A stretch of 46,084 bases of DNA from Chloroflexota bacterium (GCA_016875735.1 VGOW01000026.1:1-46084); one strand, 5' to 3'; counted from the first letter of the stretch, positions 32,276-40,672 are shown. A program made the numbers and translations. The notes: generated by a model from the sequence alone, not told the origin.

Positions 32276-33181
32276 TTAGAAGAAGAAGGGTGGGCTGGCG
32301 AGAATGTAGTTCTCGAATTTGCCGAAGGGATGATCGCTCATGAAGAAAGCGAAGAAGGCATCCATTTTGCAGCCGCGAGCCAGCAGGTAATCGACGGCGG
32401 CTTTGTTGATGAGCGGCGTTTCCATGCCGAAGTCGCTGAGGCCGAGCGAGTGGGTGAAGGTTTCGGCGTGAGCGAGAACGGCAGGGAAGTCGTCGGCGTC
32501 CAACACGGCAAACGGGCCGCGCCGGTGGCCGGTGTACCCGTATCCGACTGCTTTGCCGTTGCGGCGATAGAGGAAGCCGTTTCGATCCGCCATTAGCCAG
32601 GCGTGATCAATGTCGCGCCGGTGGCCGAGAATGGCCAGATCGATCTCGGTGAGCGCGGTGAAGGTTTCGGGTGATTCGGCGAGCGGCTCGATGGCGAGAT
32701 CGGTGCAAACGGAGACGGGCTCGGGGGAGCGCGAGAAATAGTAAATGGGAAAGCGGGCGTACACGCCGGTTTTGAGGTAGAGAGCCTGCGCGCGAGGATC
32801 GGTGGTGGCGATGATGACTCGGTGGGTTGCGCCATCGCGCGGGAAGGCGCGCGAGAGGAGTTCGCGGCCCACGCCCGCCGATTGCTTGCCGGGCAGCACA
32901 AAGAATTCGGTGAGCTCGCGGCAACCGTCGCGCAAAATACTGCGCGCGTAGCCGATGGTGTGGCCGTCTTCCTCGGCAAGCCAAAACTGTTCGGCAGTGC
33001 GGGCGAGGTGTTCCCACATGGGCTTACGGGTTTCCCACAGCGAGGCGATCACTGCCGGGTCGTTGCCGTCGGTGATGGCTTGCACGCCGAGCCGCTGGCT
33101 GAGATCGTTGATGGATTGGAGAAAGACATCGAAGACGGCGGGCGAGTCGTGAGGGGTGGCGGGGCGGAGGGAGATGGGCAT
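32276..33181 (-). CDS. GNAT-family N-acetyltransferase, double-domain
   Basis: A 301-residue protein from the ATG at 33181. The first half is a full GNAT domain (ISLRPATPHDSPAVFDVFL, FWLAEEDGHTIGYARSI, LTEFFVLPGKQSAGVGRELLSRAF with the Q/R-x-x-G-x-G/A acetyl-CoA loop). The second half (FLYRRNGKAVGYGYTG, LLARGCKMDAFFAFFMSDHPFG) is a degenerate acyltransferase domain as in tandem GNAT proteins. The substrate is unknown. A TATAAT lies at 33208-33203, 21 nt before the ATG. The TTG at 33199 in the same frame would sit at or before the predicted start site and is not chosen. Confidence 0.8.
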   Translation of the reverse strand: MPISLRPATPHDSPAVFDVFLQSINDLSQRLGVQAITDGNDPAVIASLWETRKPMWEHLARTAEQFWLAEEDGHTIGYARSILRDGCRELTEFFVLPGKQSAGVGRELLSRAFPRDGATHRVIIATTDPRAQALYLKTGVYARFPIYYFSRSPEPVSVCTDLAIEPLAESPETFTALTEIDLAILGHRRDIDHAWLMADRNGFLYRRNGKAVGYGYTGHRRGPFAVLDADDFPAVLAHAETFTHSLGLSDFGMETPLINKAAVDYLLARGCKMDAFFAFFMSDHPFGKFENYILASPPFFF

Positions 33182-33264
33182 AGCTGTATTGCTGCGCAAC
33201 GAATTATAACTGCCGAAGCATTTTCAGGCAGTAACCCATGAGTGAACTCTAGCGCAATTAACCG

Positions 33265-34506
33265 CTATCCCCTCAACGGAATCACCAAATCTTTCCTAAA
33301 CTCCCCAATCGTCTCCAGTGTTTTCGTCTGCGGGTTGAGCCACACAAAATCTTCGATACGCACGCCGAAGCCTTTGTCGGGATAATACAGGCCCGGCTCC
33401 ACCGTGATGGCGACTCCCGGCTCGAGCGCGTCGGTGTTGCCTTCGTAATCGGCGAGCGAGGGCCGTTCGTGCACCTGCAAACCCACGCCGTGCCCCAAAC
33501 TGTGCACGTAACCCTCGGTTGTCTTGGGATGACTGCGCGTAGTGGGGTGACTGCGCTTCTCGAAATAATCATTGGTCAGGCGTTGGTATTGCCCGCACGG
33601 CGCTCCGGCTTGCATCGAGTCAGTGGAGATATTGAAAATTTCCAGCACCTCGTTGTAAACCTTTTCCACTTCGGGCGGGGCAAAGCCCACGCACCACGTG
33701 CGCGTGAAGTCAAAAAAGTAGCCGCCGCCCGCCTCGCAGGGAAAGATGTCGAACACAATGGTCTTGCCCAGTTCGATCACATCGGTTTCCGTGCCGCGCG
33801 AATGCGGCACACCTGCGTCGCGCCCAACGGCAAAAATAAAATCTTCGGGATGCTCGATGTTTTGCTCGACGCTCCACTGGCGGATTTGATTCTTCATATC
33901 GCCCACCGTGAGCGGGGAGCCGTCGTCTTTCAGAAGCACGCCGTCTTTCGCGCGGCGGCTGGCGAGATAATCCCAAGCCTTGCCCACGATGGTCATCGTC
34001 TTCTCCCCCACCGCGCGGATGCGGGCCACCTCGTCGGCGTCTTTGGTGTACCACGCGCGATCAAAGATCGTGTTGTTGTACTCGCCGACGATCTGTATGT
34101 TCGGGTGAATCGACATCAGCATATTCCACAATGCAAACGCCGCGCCCTGCTCCTCTTTGCCGTACACGGCCACGCGGCCCTTGGCCATGCCGAGCGAGTC
34201 GAGCATCTGGCCCATCAGCCGCGCCCGCGCCCGCAAAACGTTGCCCTTCTCCTCGTTGAGCATCTTCAGCGGATCGAACTGGCTGCGATCCACAACCTGT
34301 AGCCCGGATTTGGCCGCCTCGTCGCGTTCCATCGAATTGGCAAAGATGATCGGCGCCTCGCCGCGCTTTTTGATCACCGTGGTCACTTCGCCCACGTGCG
34401 CGCCGTTGATCAGGTAATACATCGTCGGGTTGGCGTGCGAGGGGCCGGTGACGATGAGCGCATCGAAGTTGCGTTCGGACATAAGACGATCTAAATCTGA
34501 CTTCAT
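33265..34506 (-). CDS. M24-family metallopeptidase (Xaa-Pro aminopeptidase/creatinase fold)
   Basis: A 413-residue protein with an N-terminal creatinase-like domain (RNFDALIVTGPSHANPTMYYL) and a C-terminal pita-bread domain. The metal ligands are visible: Asp in IVFDIFP, Asp in FFDFTRTW, His in HSLGHGVGLQVHE, Glu in ITVEPGLYYP and Glu in VRIEDF. The family cleaves N-terminal Xaa-Pro bonds with two Mn/Co ions in the cytoplasm. AAGGAT lies 5 nt before the ATG. It is in the same direction as selA, separated by a repeat-filled 120-bp gap. Confidence 0.9.
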   Translation of the reverse strand: MKSDLDRLMSERNFDALIVTGPSHANPTMYYLINGAHVGEVTTVIKKRGEAPIIFANSMERDEAAKSGLQVVDRSQFDPLKMLNEEKGNVLRARARLMGQMLDSLGMAKGRVAVYGKEEQGAAFALWNMLMSIHPNIQIVGEYNNTIFDRAWYTKDADEVARIRAVGEKTMTIVGKAWDYLASRRAKDGVLLKDDGSPLTVGDMKNQIRQWSVEQNIEHPEDFIFAVGRDAGVPHSRGTETDVIELGKTIVFDIFPCEAGGGYFFDFTRTWCVGFAPPEVEKVYNEVLEIFNISTDSMQAGAPCGQYQRLTNDYFEKRSHPTTRSHPKTTEGYVHSLGHGVGLQVHERPSLADYEGNTDALEPGVAITVEPGLYYPDKGFGVRIEDFVWLNPQTKTLETIGEFRKDLVIPLRG

Positions 34507-34533
34507 AGTTGATCCTTGTTTGAGTTTGATTTC

Positions 34534-34626
34534 ACCGCCGAGTCGCGGAGCACGCGGAGAGCGCAGAGATTATTCCCTCACCCTCACCCTAGCCCTCTCC
34601 CTGCGGGAGAGGGGACTCGCTTCCTC
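34534..34626. repeat. Intergenic repeats between selA and the M24 peptidase
   Basis: First a CCGCCGAG ... GCGGAGAGCGCAGAG stretch of the same family as 41655-41719, then a hairpin CCCTCTCCC (34593-34601) and GGGAGAGGG (34605-34613). The second may act as a weak transcription stop for selA, though no T-run is present. Confidence 0.65.
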
Positions 34627-35991
34627 CTACGGGGAAGGGTTGGGGATGAGGGGGTGAAACAAAGCCAAGCCAACGCTCTTCACCATTTCTTCTTCTTCCT
34701 TCTCGCTCACCGTGCGCGGATCGAACACGACGAGATCGCCCTCGACGCGGGCAATGATCGGCGTCGAGGCCGAGCGGAGTCGGGCGAGGAATCTATTGGG
34801 CGAGGGCACGGCGAGCGCGGCCAGTTTGGTGGGCAGGGTTTCGCCGGGCAGGCTTCCGCCGCCCACCGTGGATTGCCCGTCGATCACCGAGCCGCCCCAC
34901 GACTCGGCCCAGCGGCGCGCGCGCGTTTCGATTTCGTTCAACGGCACGGCGATCATTCGCCACACCGGAACTTTGCGAGTCGCTTCGTCTTTCAAGTAAT
35001 GCAGAAGAGTCGCGGCGAGCGGGGCGAGCGTGAGTTTGTCGGCGCGGAGGGCGCGAGCCAGCGGATGCTTTTTGAGTTTTTCGACGAGCGCCTTCTGCCC
35101 GACGATGATTCCGGCCTGCGGGCCGCCGAGCAATTTGTCGCCGCTGAAGATGACCAGCGCCGCTCCGGCCTTCACGCTCTCTTGCGCCATCGGTTCGTGC
35201 GCGAGGCCGAACGCCGCCGTGTCGAGCAACGCGCCGGAGCCGAGATCGTCGATCACCGGCAGATTGTGCTCGCGGGCAATGGCGGCCATCTCGTCGAGAG
35301 TCGGTTCGGTGGTGAAGCCGACGATTTTGAAATTGGAGTGATGGGCGCGGAGCAGAGCCGCCGTCTTTGGGGTAATGGCGTCGGCGAGATCGCGGGGGTG
35401 AGTCCGATTCGTTGTTCCAACTTCGACCAGTTTCGCGCCCGATTGTTTCATCACATCGGGCACGCGAAAGCCGCCTCCGATTTCGACCAACTGTCCGCGG
35501 GAAACGATCACCTCTTTGCCCTTCGCGAGTGCGCTGAGGGCCAGCAATAACGCGCTGGCGGCGTTGTTCACCACCAATGCCGCCTCTGCGCCGGTGGCTT
35601 GCGCGAGCAGTCGTTCGGCGTGGGCGCTCCGACTGCCGCGCTCGCCTTTGGCCAGATCGTATTCGAGAGTCGAATAATGTTGAGAGACGGAGACAAGCGC
35701 GGCGGCGGCTTCATCGGAGAGGAGCGAGCGCCCGAGGTTGGTGTGCAGAATCACGCCGGTGGCGTTAATGACAGGCCGCAGGGTGGGGGCCGTTCGGTGT
35801 TCGAGATCGGCGCGGGCGGCGGAGAGGAGTTGGGATGAGTCGGGGGTCGGCTTCCCCTCGCGAATCGCAACACGGGCCGAGTCGAGCGCGGCGCGGAGGG
35901 CGTCGAGAGTGAGCGGTCGCCCGTAGGCGTCGATCAGATCGGTGGCCGAGCCGAGAAGAGTCTCAACGCTTGGGAGGTGTCGCAGAGTCAT
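34627..35991 (-). CDS. selA: L-seryl-tRNA(Sec) selenium transferase
   Basis: A 454-residue PLP enzyme that converts Ser-tRNA(Sec) to Sec-tRNA(Sec) with selenophosphate. It starts TLRHLPSVETLLGS, the typical SelA opening, then NATGVILHTNLGRSLLS, VVNNAASALLLALSALAKGKEVIVSRGQLVEIGGGFRVPDV, and FSGDKLLGGPQAGII, where the Lys binds PLP. The upstream extension of the open frame is discarded because it runs into the next gene. The C-terminal tail (HPLIPNPSP) is encoded by an intergenic repeat. It implies selenocysteine use; selB, selC and selD are not in the window. It overlaps the membrane protein gene by 29 nt. Confidence 0.94.
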   Translation of the reverse strand: MTLRHLPSVETLLGSATDLIDAYGRPLTLDALRAALDSARVAIREGKPTPDSSQLLSAARADLEHRTAPTLRPVINATGVILHTNLGRSLLSDEAAAALVSVSQHYSTLEYDLAKGERGSRSAHAERLLAQATGAEAALVVNNAASALLLALSALAKGKEVIVSRGQLVEIGGGFRVPDVMKQSGAKLVEVGTTNRTHPRDLADAITPKTAALLRAHHSNFKIVGFTTEPTLDEMAAIAREHNLPVIDDLGSGALLDTAAFGLAHEPMAQESVKAGAALVIFSGDKLLGGPQAGIIVGQKALVEKLKKHPLARALRADKLTLAPLAATLLHYLKDEATRKVPVWRMIAVPLNEIETRARRWAESWGGSVIDGQSTVGGGSLPGETLPTKLAALAVPSPNRFLARLRSASTPIIARVEGDLVVFDPRTVSEKEEEEMVKSVGLALFHPLIPNPSP

Positions 35992-36379
35992 CGAAGGGGC
36001 GTTTGGATCGGTCGCGGAGGATGAGGAAGGCTTCGATGGCGGCAAAGGCGGCGGCGAGGAGGAGGGCGGCGGCCCAGTTGAGGGCGCGGCCCAACTGCAG
36101 CCAGGCGCACGTTGCGCCGAAGAGGCCGACCCAAATGGATTGGCGGAGGAGCACGGAGTCGGGCGGCACGGTTTTGGCGAAGCGCTGGTTGAGGTAGCGG
36201 GCGAAGGGAATGGCCGTGCCGGTGAGGGCGGTGAGCCACGCGGCGAAGAAGAGCCAGCGCGGGCCAACGGTGGGCAGAGTAAGGTTGGCGAGGGCGATGA
36301 GGCCTGCCCATCCGACGAGGGCGAGCGCAATGGAAGCGACAATGAGCGCAGGGCGGCGTTCGGGAGGGGGCGGAGTCAT
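35963..36379 (-). CDS. Small membrane protein, unknown
   Basis: A 138-residue protein with about four membrane segments (PALIVASIALALVGWAGLIALANL, WLFFAAWLTALTGTAIPFARYL, SVLLRQSIWVGLFGATCAWLQLGRAL, WAAALLLAAAFAAIEAFLIL). No family was recognised. It is the first gene of the selA unit: its ATG at 36379 is 7 nt after a TATAAT, so the mRNA is probably leaderless. Its end overlaps the selA start. Confidence 0.65.
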   Translation of the reverse strand: MTPPPPERRPALIVASIALALVGWAGLIALANLTLPTVGPRWLFFAAWLTALTGTAIPFARYLNQRFAKTVPPDSVLLRQSIWVGLFGATCAWLQLGRALNWAAALLLAAAFAAIEAFLILRDRSKRPFDDSATPPKR

Positions 36380-36385
36380 CGGTGG

Positions 36386-36392
36386 TATTATA
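36386..36392. promoter_or_regulatory. Overlapping divergent -10 boxes between the selA unit and the MNT-HEPN gene
   Basis: The minus strand reads TATAAT (36392 to 36387), 7 nt before the ATG at 36379. The plus strand reads TATTAT (36386-36391), 9 nt before the ATG at 36401. The whole space between the start codons is 21 bp, so both transcripts must begin at or next to the start codon. Confidence 0.6.
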
Positions 36393-36400
36393 CTTGCAGT

Positions 36401-37120
36401 ATGGCAACCGCTCCGAATTTTGCCGAGGTGGCGCGGATATTGAGGAAACTTCTGCCCGCGCATTATGGCGCAGTGTTGTTTGGCTCACGCGTGGCCGGCC
36501 ACATGCAACCCGGCTCCGATTGGGATGTGGGAGTCGTGGGGCCGGAGCCGTTGAAGAGCGAAGTGATCGCGGCAATCCGCGAGGAATTGGACGATCTGCC
36601 CACACTCCACACTTTTGACATTGTCGATTTCGCGGCAACGCCGGAGGCTTTTCGCAAATCGGCGCTCAGAGGCGCGCGGCCGATTGTTCCGGCGGCGGCG
36701 CTGGAAGAGTATGCTGAGGAGATGACGATGACTGCCAGCGACGAAGTGGATTTGACCGCCTTTGCGTCTGCACTGTTGCGGCTCAAGGGCGCATTGGCCG
36801 AACCAAAATCAGATCTGGTTCGAGACGCGGCTATTCAGCGATTTGAGTTCTCTTTCGAGTTGGCATGGAAGACGGCGGCGCGTGTGATGCGCAACGCAGG
36901 GGTCGACAGCGGCGCTTCGCCCAAGCAGGTTGTGAGGGCGGCTTTCAAGTTAGGCTGGATTGGCGACGATCGATTGTGGCTGGATATGCTGGAAGATCGG
37001 AACCGCACCACGCATATTTATGATGAAGAAATGGCGGATGAGATATACGCGCACTTGCCCGGCTATCATACGGCGCTGGCGAATCTGCTCGAAAGGTTGA
37101 AACTGGAATTGCAGTCTTGA
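36401..37120 (+). CDS. Fused MNT nucleotidyltransferase-HEPN protein (type VII toxin-antitoxin-like)
   Basis: A 239-residue single polypeptide. Residues 1 to about 105 are a minimal nucleotidyltransferase with GSRVAGHMQPGSDWD (the GS-x10-DxD motif of MntA). Residues about 115-239 are a HEPN domain of the HI0074/HepT group with FEFSFELAWKTAARVMRNAG and RNRTTHIYDEE, which holds the R-x4-H-x-Y RNase motif of HepT toxins. In the known type VII pairs the two are separate genes, and MntA adds AMP to the Tyr next to this motif. Here antitoxin and toxin would be covalently linked. No SD; a TATTAT 9 nt before the ATG suggests a leaderless message. A terminator follows. Confidence 0.85.
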   Translation: MATAPNFAEVARILRKLLPAHYGAVLFGSRVAGHMQPGSDWDVGVVGPEPLKSEVIAAIREELDDLPTLHTFDIVDFAATPEAFRKSALRGARPIVPAAALEEYAEEMTMTASDEVDLTAFASALLRLKGALAEPKSDLVRDAAIQRFEFSFELAWKTAARVMRNAGVDSGASPKQVVRAAFKLGWIGDDRLWLDMLEDRNRTTHIYDEEMADEIYAHLPGYHTALANLLERLKLELQS

Positions 37121-37134
37121 TTCAGCGGCAAATG

Positions 37135-37159
37135 ACCTCCCGGCAGTCGGGAGGTTTTT
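37135..37159 (+). terminator. Rho-independent terminator after the MNT-HEPN gene
   Basis: Stem ACCTCCCG (37135-37142) and CGGGAGGT (37148-37155) with a 5-base loop and a run of five T (37155-37159), 15 nt after the stop. Confidence 0.88.
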
Positions 37160-37175
37160 GTGTTCGCGCGCGCCG

Positions 37176-39146
37176 ATGCCTCTCCTCAACTTTTCTTCTC
37201 TCTCCAAATCATTCGGCCCCCGTGATGTGTTCCGCGATCTCAGCGGGGCCGTGCCGCACAGCGCGCGCATCGGAATCGTCGGGCCAAATGGGATCGGCAA
37301 AACGACTCTGCTCCGCATGTTCGCCGGACTCGAAGATCCATCGGGCGGCATGATCGTTCGCGCGCGCGGGTTGAGAGTCGGTTTCCTTCCGCAAGAGGCT
37401 ATCCCCTCCCCTGTCGGTGAAATCTCCGACGGGGGAGGGGCAGGGGTGGGGGTCACTCTTTGGGCCGAGATGCTCACCGCATTCTCTGATCTGCTGGCAA
37501 CCGAATCTGAATTGCGCCGACTCGAACACGAGATGGCCGACGCGGCGAAGTTTGAATCGGCGACGGAAAGATACGGCCATCTGCAAGAGCAGTTCGAACG
37601 CGACGGCGGCTACACCTACGAAACGCGAATCAAACAAACCCTCGCCGGTCTCGGCTTCGACGCCGACGATTATCAGCGCCCCGTCGCTCAACTTTCGGGC
37701 GGGCAAAAAACGCGGGCATTGCTCGCGCGGCTTCTGCTCGAAAGCCCCGATCTGCTCATCCTCGACGAGCCGACGAATCATCTCGACATTCGCGCGGTGG
37801 AATGGCTGGAGGAATTTCTGAGCGGGTGGAGCGGAGCGGCGCTCATCGTTTCGCACGACCGCTACTTTCTCGACGAAGCGGTGAACAAAATTTGGGACAT
37901 GACTCCGGCGCGCCTCGACGAATACAGCGGCAACTACAGCGCGTTCGTCGTCCAACGCGCCGAGCGGCGCGAGCGGCAAGTGCGCGAATACGAGGCCCAG
38001 CAAGAGTCGATGGCGAAAGAGGAGGATTACATCCGCCGCAACATTGCCGGACAGAACACAGCGCAAGCCAAAGGGCGGCGTCGGCGGCTCGAACGGCTGA
38101 AGGCCGCCGATGGCGCACTCGTCGAGCGCCCGCGCGAACTCGACACACTCAAACTTCGACTCCAAACCGATCTCCGCTCCGGCGACCGCGTGCTGGAAAC
38201 TCACGGCGCTGTCATCGGCTATCACGACGACGGCAAGCCGCTCTTTGCCGCGCCCGATCTTTTGCTGTGGCGCGGCGAAGTGGCCGCGCTCATCGGCCCC
38301 AACGGGGCGGGCAAGACGACGTTTCTCAAGACTCTGCTCGGCCAACTCCCGCCGCTCAAAGGCCGGGTGCGGCTCGGCGCGAGTCTGAAGATCGGCTACT
38401 TCGCGCAGGCGCACGAAGGACTAAACCCGGAGCGCACGGTGATCGAAGAGATTCAATCGGCGCGGGAGATGCCGTTGGGCGCGGCGCGCGATTACGCGGC
38501 CAAGTTTCTTTTCACCGGCGACGACGTGTTCAAGAAAGTGGAGGTGCTGTCGGGCGGCGAGCGCGGGCGAGTGGCGCTGGCAAAACTCGCGCTCGAAGGC
38601 GCAAACTTCCTCCTCCTCGACGAGCCGACGAATCATCTCGACATCCCATCGCAAGAGATTCTCGAAGCCGTGCTTTCCGATTTCGATGGCACGATTCTGC
38701 TCGTCTCGCACGACCGCTATCTCATCGACGCGCTCGCCACACAAATCTGGTCGCTCGAAGAGGGGCGGCTCGAAGTGTTTCGAGGAAGTTATCGGGAGTT
38801 TGTGGAGCACAGGAGTCAGAAGCCAGTAGATAGTAGTCAGAAGTTAGAAGTCAGAAATCAGAAGGCGGAAGGTAGAGACCGAAAGGGAGATGAGGGGAAA
38901 CGGCCACCGGCAAGCAACCGGCCATCACCCGACGAGCGCAAGCGGGCACAGCGTATACAGGAACTCGAAGCGCAGATCGACTCGCTCGAAAAACGGCTGG
39001 CCGAGATCGCCGCCGACCTCGAAGCCGCCGGGGCGGATGTGGCGCGGGTTCGCGCGCTCGGCGAAGAATACGCGCAGGTCGAAAGCGACCTCAACTCCCG
39101 CCTCTCCGAGTGGGAACAATTCTTGCAGGCTTCCCCTCTGCTATAA
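37176..39146 (+). CDS. ABC-F family ATPase
   Basis: A 656-residue soluble protein with two ABC domains: Walker A GPNGIGKTT, signature LSGGQKTRALLARLLL and Walker B LLILDEPTNHLDIRAVEWL in the first; GPNGAGKTT, LSGGERGRVALAKLAL and LLLDEPTNHLDIPSQE in the second, joined by a charged linker, and a C-terminal coiled coil (IDSLEKRLAEIAADLEAAG). ABC-F proteins act on the ribosome in translation or antibiotic protection; this is closest in layout to the Uup/YdiF type. Two low-complexity insertions are encoded by repeat DNA: residues about 75-94 (AIPSPVGEISDGGGAGVG) and about 545-575 (HRSQKPVDSSQKLEVRNQ). The ATG at 37176 is chosen by homology; SD is poor. Confidence 0.88.
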   Translation: MPLLNFSSLSKSFGPRDVFRDLSGAVPHSARIGIVGPNGIGKTTLLRMFAGLEDPSGGMIVRARGLRVGFLPQEAIPSPVGEISDGGGAGVGVTLWAEMLTAFSDLLATESELRRLEHEMADAAKFESATERYGHLQEQFERDGGYTYETRIKQTLAGLGFDADDYQRPVAQLSGGQKTRALLARLLLESPDLLILDEPTNHLDIRAVEWLEEFLSGWSGAALIVSHDRYFLDEAVNKIWDMTPARLDEYSGNYSAFVVQRAERRERQVREYEAQQESMAKEEDYIRRNIAGQNTAQAKGRRRRLERLKAADGALVERPRELDTLKLRLQTDLRSGDRVLETHGAVIGYHDDGKPLFAAPDLLLWRGEVAALIGPNGAGKTTFLKTLLGQLPPLKGRVRLGASLKIGYFAQAHEGLNPERTVIEEIQSAREMPLGAARDYAAKFLFTGDDVFKKVEVLSGGERGRVALAKLALEGANFLLLDEPTNHLDIPSQEILEAVLSDFDGTILLVSHDRYLIDALATQIWSLEEGRLEVFRGSYREFVEHRSQKPVDSSQKLEVRNQKAEGRDRKGDEGKRPPASNRPSPDERKRAQRIQELEAQIDSLEKRLAEIAADLEAAGADVARVRALGEEYAQVESDLNSRLSEWEQFLQASPLL

Positions 39147-39148
39147 TT
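39143..39148 (+). promoter_or_regulatory. -10 box of the LCP gene
   Basis: TATAAT overlapping the ABC-F stop codon and ending 8 nt before the LCP ATG; predicts a leaderless or nearly leaderless mRNA. Confidence 0.55.
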
Positions 39149-39156
39149 TTTCGCCG

Positions 39157-40599
39157 ATGGACAATCGCCGCGCTTCCAACATTCCACGCGCCGCCTCGCG
39201 CCGCCGCAAACAATCGCACCTGCCCAACTGGGCCGTCGGCGCGTTGGGCGCATTCTTTTTGCTCGCTACCCTCTTCTCGGCCTACCTCGTTTACATCACC
39301 GTGCGCGACTTCGTGGCCTCATTCGGCGGCGGCGGTGTGGATGGCCCGCTCGTCTCCGGCAACGGCGAAATCATTGGAGGCACGCTCGCCCCCGGCGAAA
39401 ACGGAAACGGGGTCGCGCCGAGCATCGACGCCCAGCCGTGGAATGGCACCGATCGCGTCACCGTTCTGGTGATGGGAATCGATCAGCGCGAGGTGGAAAC
39501 CGACACCGCCTATCGCACCGACTCGATGATGCTCGTCACCGTCGATCCGGTGGGGCGCACGGCGGGCATCCTCTCTATCCCGCGCGATCTGTATGTCGAG
39601 ATACCCGGCTTCCCCGACAAAGACAAGATCACCACCGCCAACTTCAAAGGGGATGCCTACCATTTGCCCGGAGGCGGCCCCCAATTGGCGATGGACACCG
39701 TCGAGATGAATCTCGGCATCCGCGTCAACTATTTCGTGCGCATCAACTTCACCGCCTTCGAGTCGCTCATCGATCTCATCGGCGGCATCGACGTCGATAA
39801 CCCTTACGACATCAGCGATCCCGAATATCCCGATTGCTGTTACGGATACGATCCGTTTTATCTCGCCGCCGGGCCGCAGCACCTCGATGGCCGCACCGCG
39901 CTCAAGTTTGCCCGCACGCGCCACACGCTGGGCGACGACTTTGGCCGCGCCGAGCGCCAGCAAATGGTAGTCATGGCCGTGCGCGATAAAGTATTGAGCG
40001 CGAACATGATGCCGGTGCTCATCGGCAAAGCGCCGCAATTGGTGAGCACCCTCAGCGGCAGTTACACCACCAATCTGTCGCTCGATCAAATGGTGAGCCT
40101 GTCCATGCTCGCCAGCGAAATTCCGCGCGACCAGATTCAAACGGCGGTCATCGATCAGGATTACATCGCCGAAATTTACAGCCCCGACGGCGTTCAACAA
40201 GTGTTGGTGCTCAACATCGAGAAGTTCCGCGAACTGCGCGACACGATGTTTTACACGCCGGAGCCGCCGCAGTTGAGCGTGCCCAACGCCGAAGAATTGC
40301 TGGCGAGCGAATCGGCGCGGGTGGAAGTGCTGAACGGCACCGCCACTCCGGGCTTGGCCGCCTCCGCCGCCGACTATTTGCGCGGCAAAGGCCTCAACGT
40401 CATCAGCGTGGGCAACGCCGAACGCTCAGATTTTGGATCGACGGTGATCTACGATTACACCGGCAAGCCCTACACGGCCAAATGGCTGGCCGACACCTTC
40501 CACGTTTCCTCGGCCAACATCATCGCCGGGAACGACCCCAACAGCGCCGTGGATGTGCGCGTCATCATCGGCGCAGATTTTGTCCTGCCAACTCAATAG
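39157..40599 (+). CDS. LytR-CpsA-Psr (LCP) family cell-envelope transferase
   Basis: A 480-residue protein with a basic N-terminus, one membrane segment (WAVGALGAFFLLATLFSAYLVY, about residues 25-47), an LCP domain outside (VLVMGIDQRE, YRTDSMMLVTVDP, AGILSIPRDLYVEIPG, KITTANFKGDAYHLPGGG, LDGRTALKFARTRHT, FGRAERQQMVV) and a C-terminal LytR_C domain (ARVEVLNGTATPGLAASAADYLRGKG). LCP enzymes attach undecaprenyl-linked glycopolymers to peptidoglycan or other acceptors; the conserved Arg and Asp residues of the active site are visible. It may link the polymer made by the 1-14227 cluster to the envelope (inference). No SD is seen; TATAAT is immediately upstream. Confidence 0.9.
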   Translation: MDNRRASNIPRAASRRRKQSHLPNWAVGALGAFFLLATLFSAYLVYITVRDFVASFGGGGVDGPLVSGNGEIIGGTLAPGENGNGVAPSIDAQPWNGTDRVTVLVMGIDQREVETDTAYRTDSMMLVTVDPVGRTAGILSIPRDLYVEIPGFPDKDKITTANFKGDAYHLPGGGPQLAMDTVEMNLGIRVNYFVRINFTAFESLIDLIGGIDVDNPYDISDPEYPDCCYGYDPFYLAAGPQHLDGRTALKFARTRHTLGDDFGRAERQQMVVMAVRDKVLSANMMPVLIGKAPQLVSTLSGSYTTNLSLDQMVSLSMLASEIPRDQIQTAVIDQDYIAEIYSPDGVQQVLVLNIEKFRELRDTMFYTPEPPQLSVPNAEELLASESARVEVLNGTATPGLAASAADYLRGKGLNVISVGNAERSDFGSTVIYDYTGKPYTAKWLADTFHVSSANIIAGNDPNSAVDVRVIIGADFVLPTQ

Positions 40600-40672
40600 A
40601 GCACAACTTCCAATTCCAAATTTCAAACTCCAAATTTTGAGATTTGGGGTTTGATCTTTTGAAGTTGCTTGT
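40600..40672. repeat. AT-rich imperfect inverted repeat between convergent genes
   Basis: CTCCAAAT facing ATTTGGGG with further CAAATTTCAAAC / GTTTGATCTTTTG pairing. It probably serves as a transcription stop for the LCP and RodZ-like genes, and resembles a dispersed repeat. Confidence 0.5.

Noticed and set aside
33182-33199. A TTG start with TATAAT 3 nt upstream for the GNAT gene
   Set aside because: The predicted transcription start falls at or after the TTG; the ATG at 33181 aligns with the GNAT fold opening.
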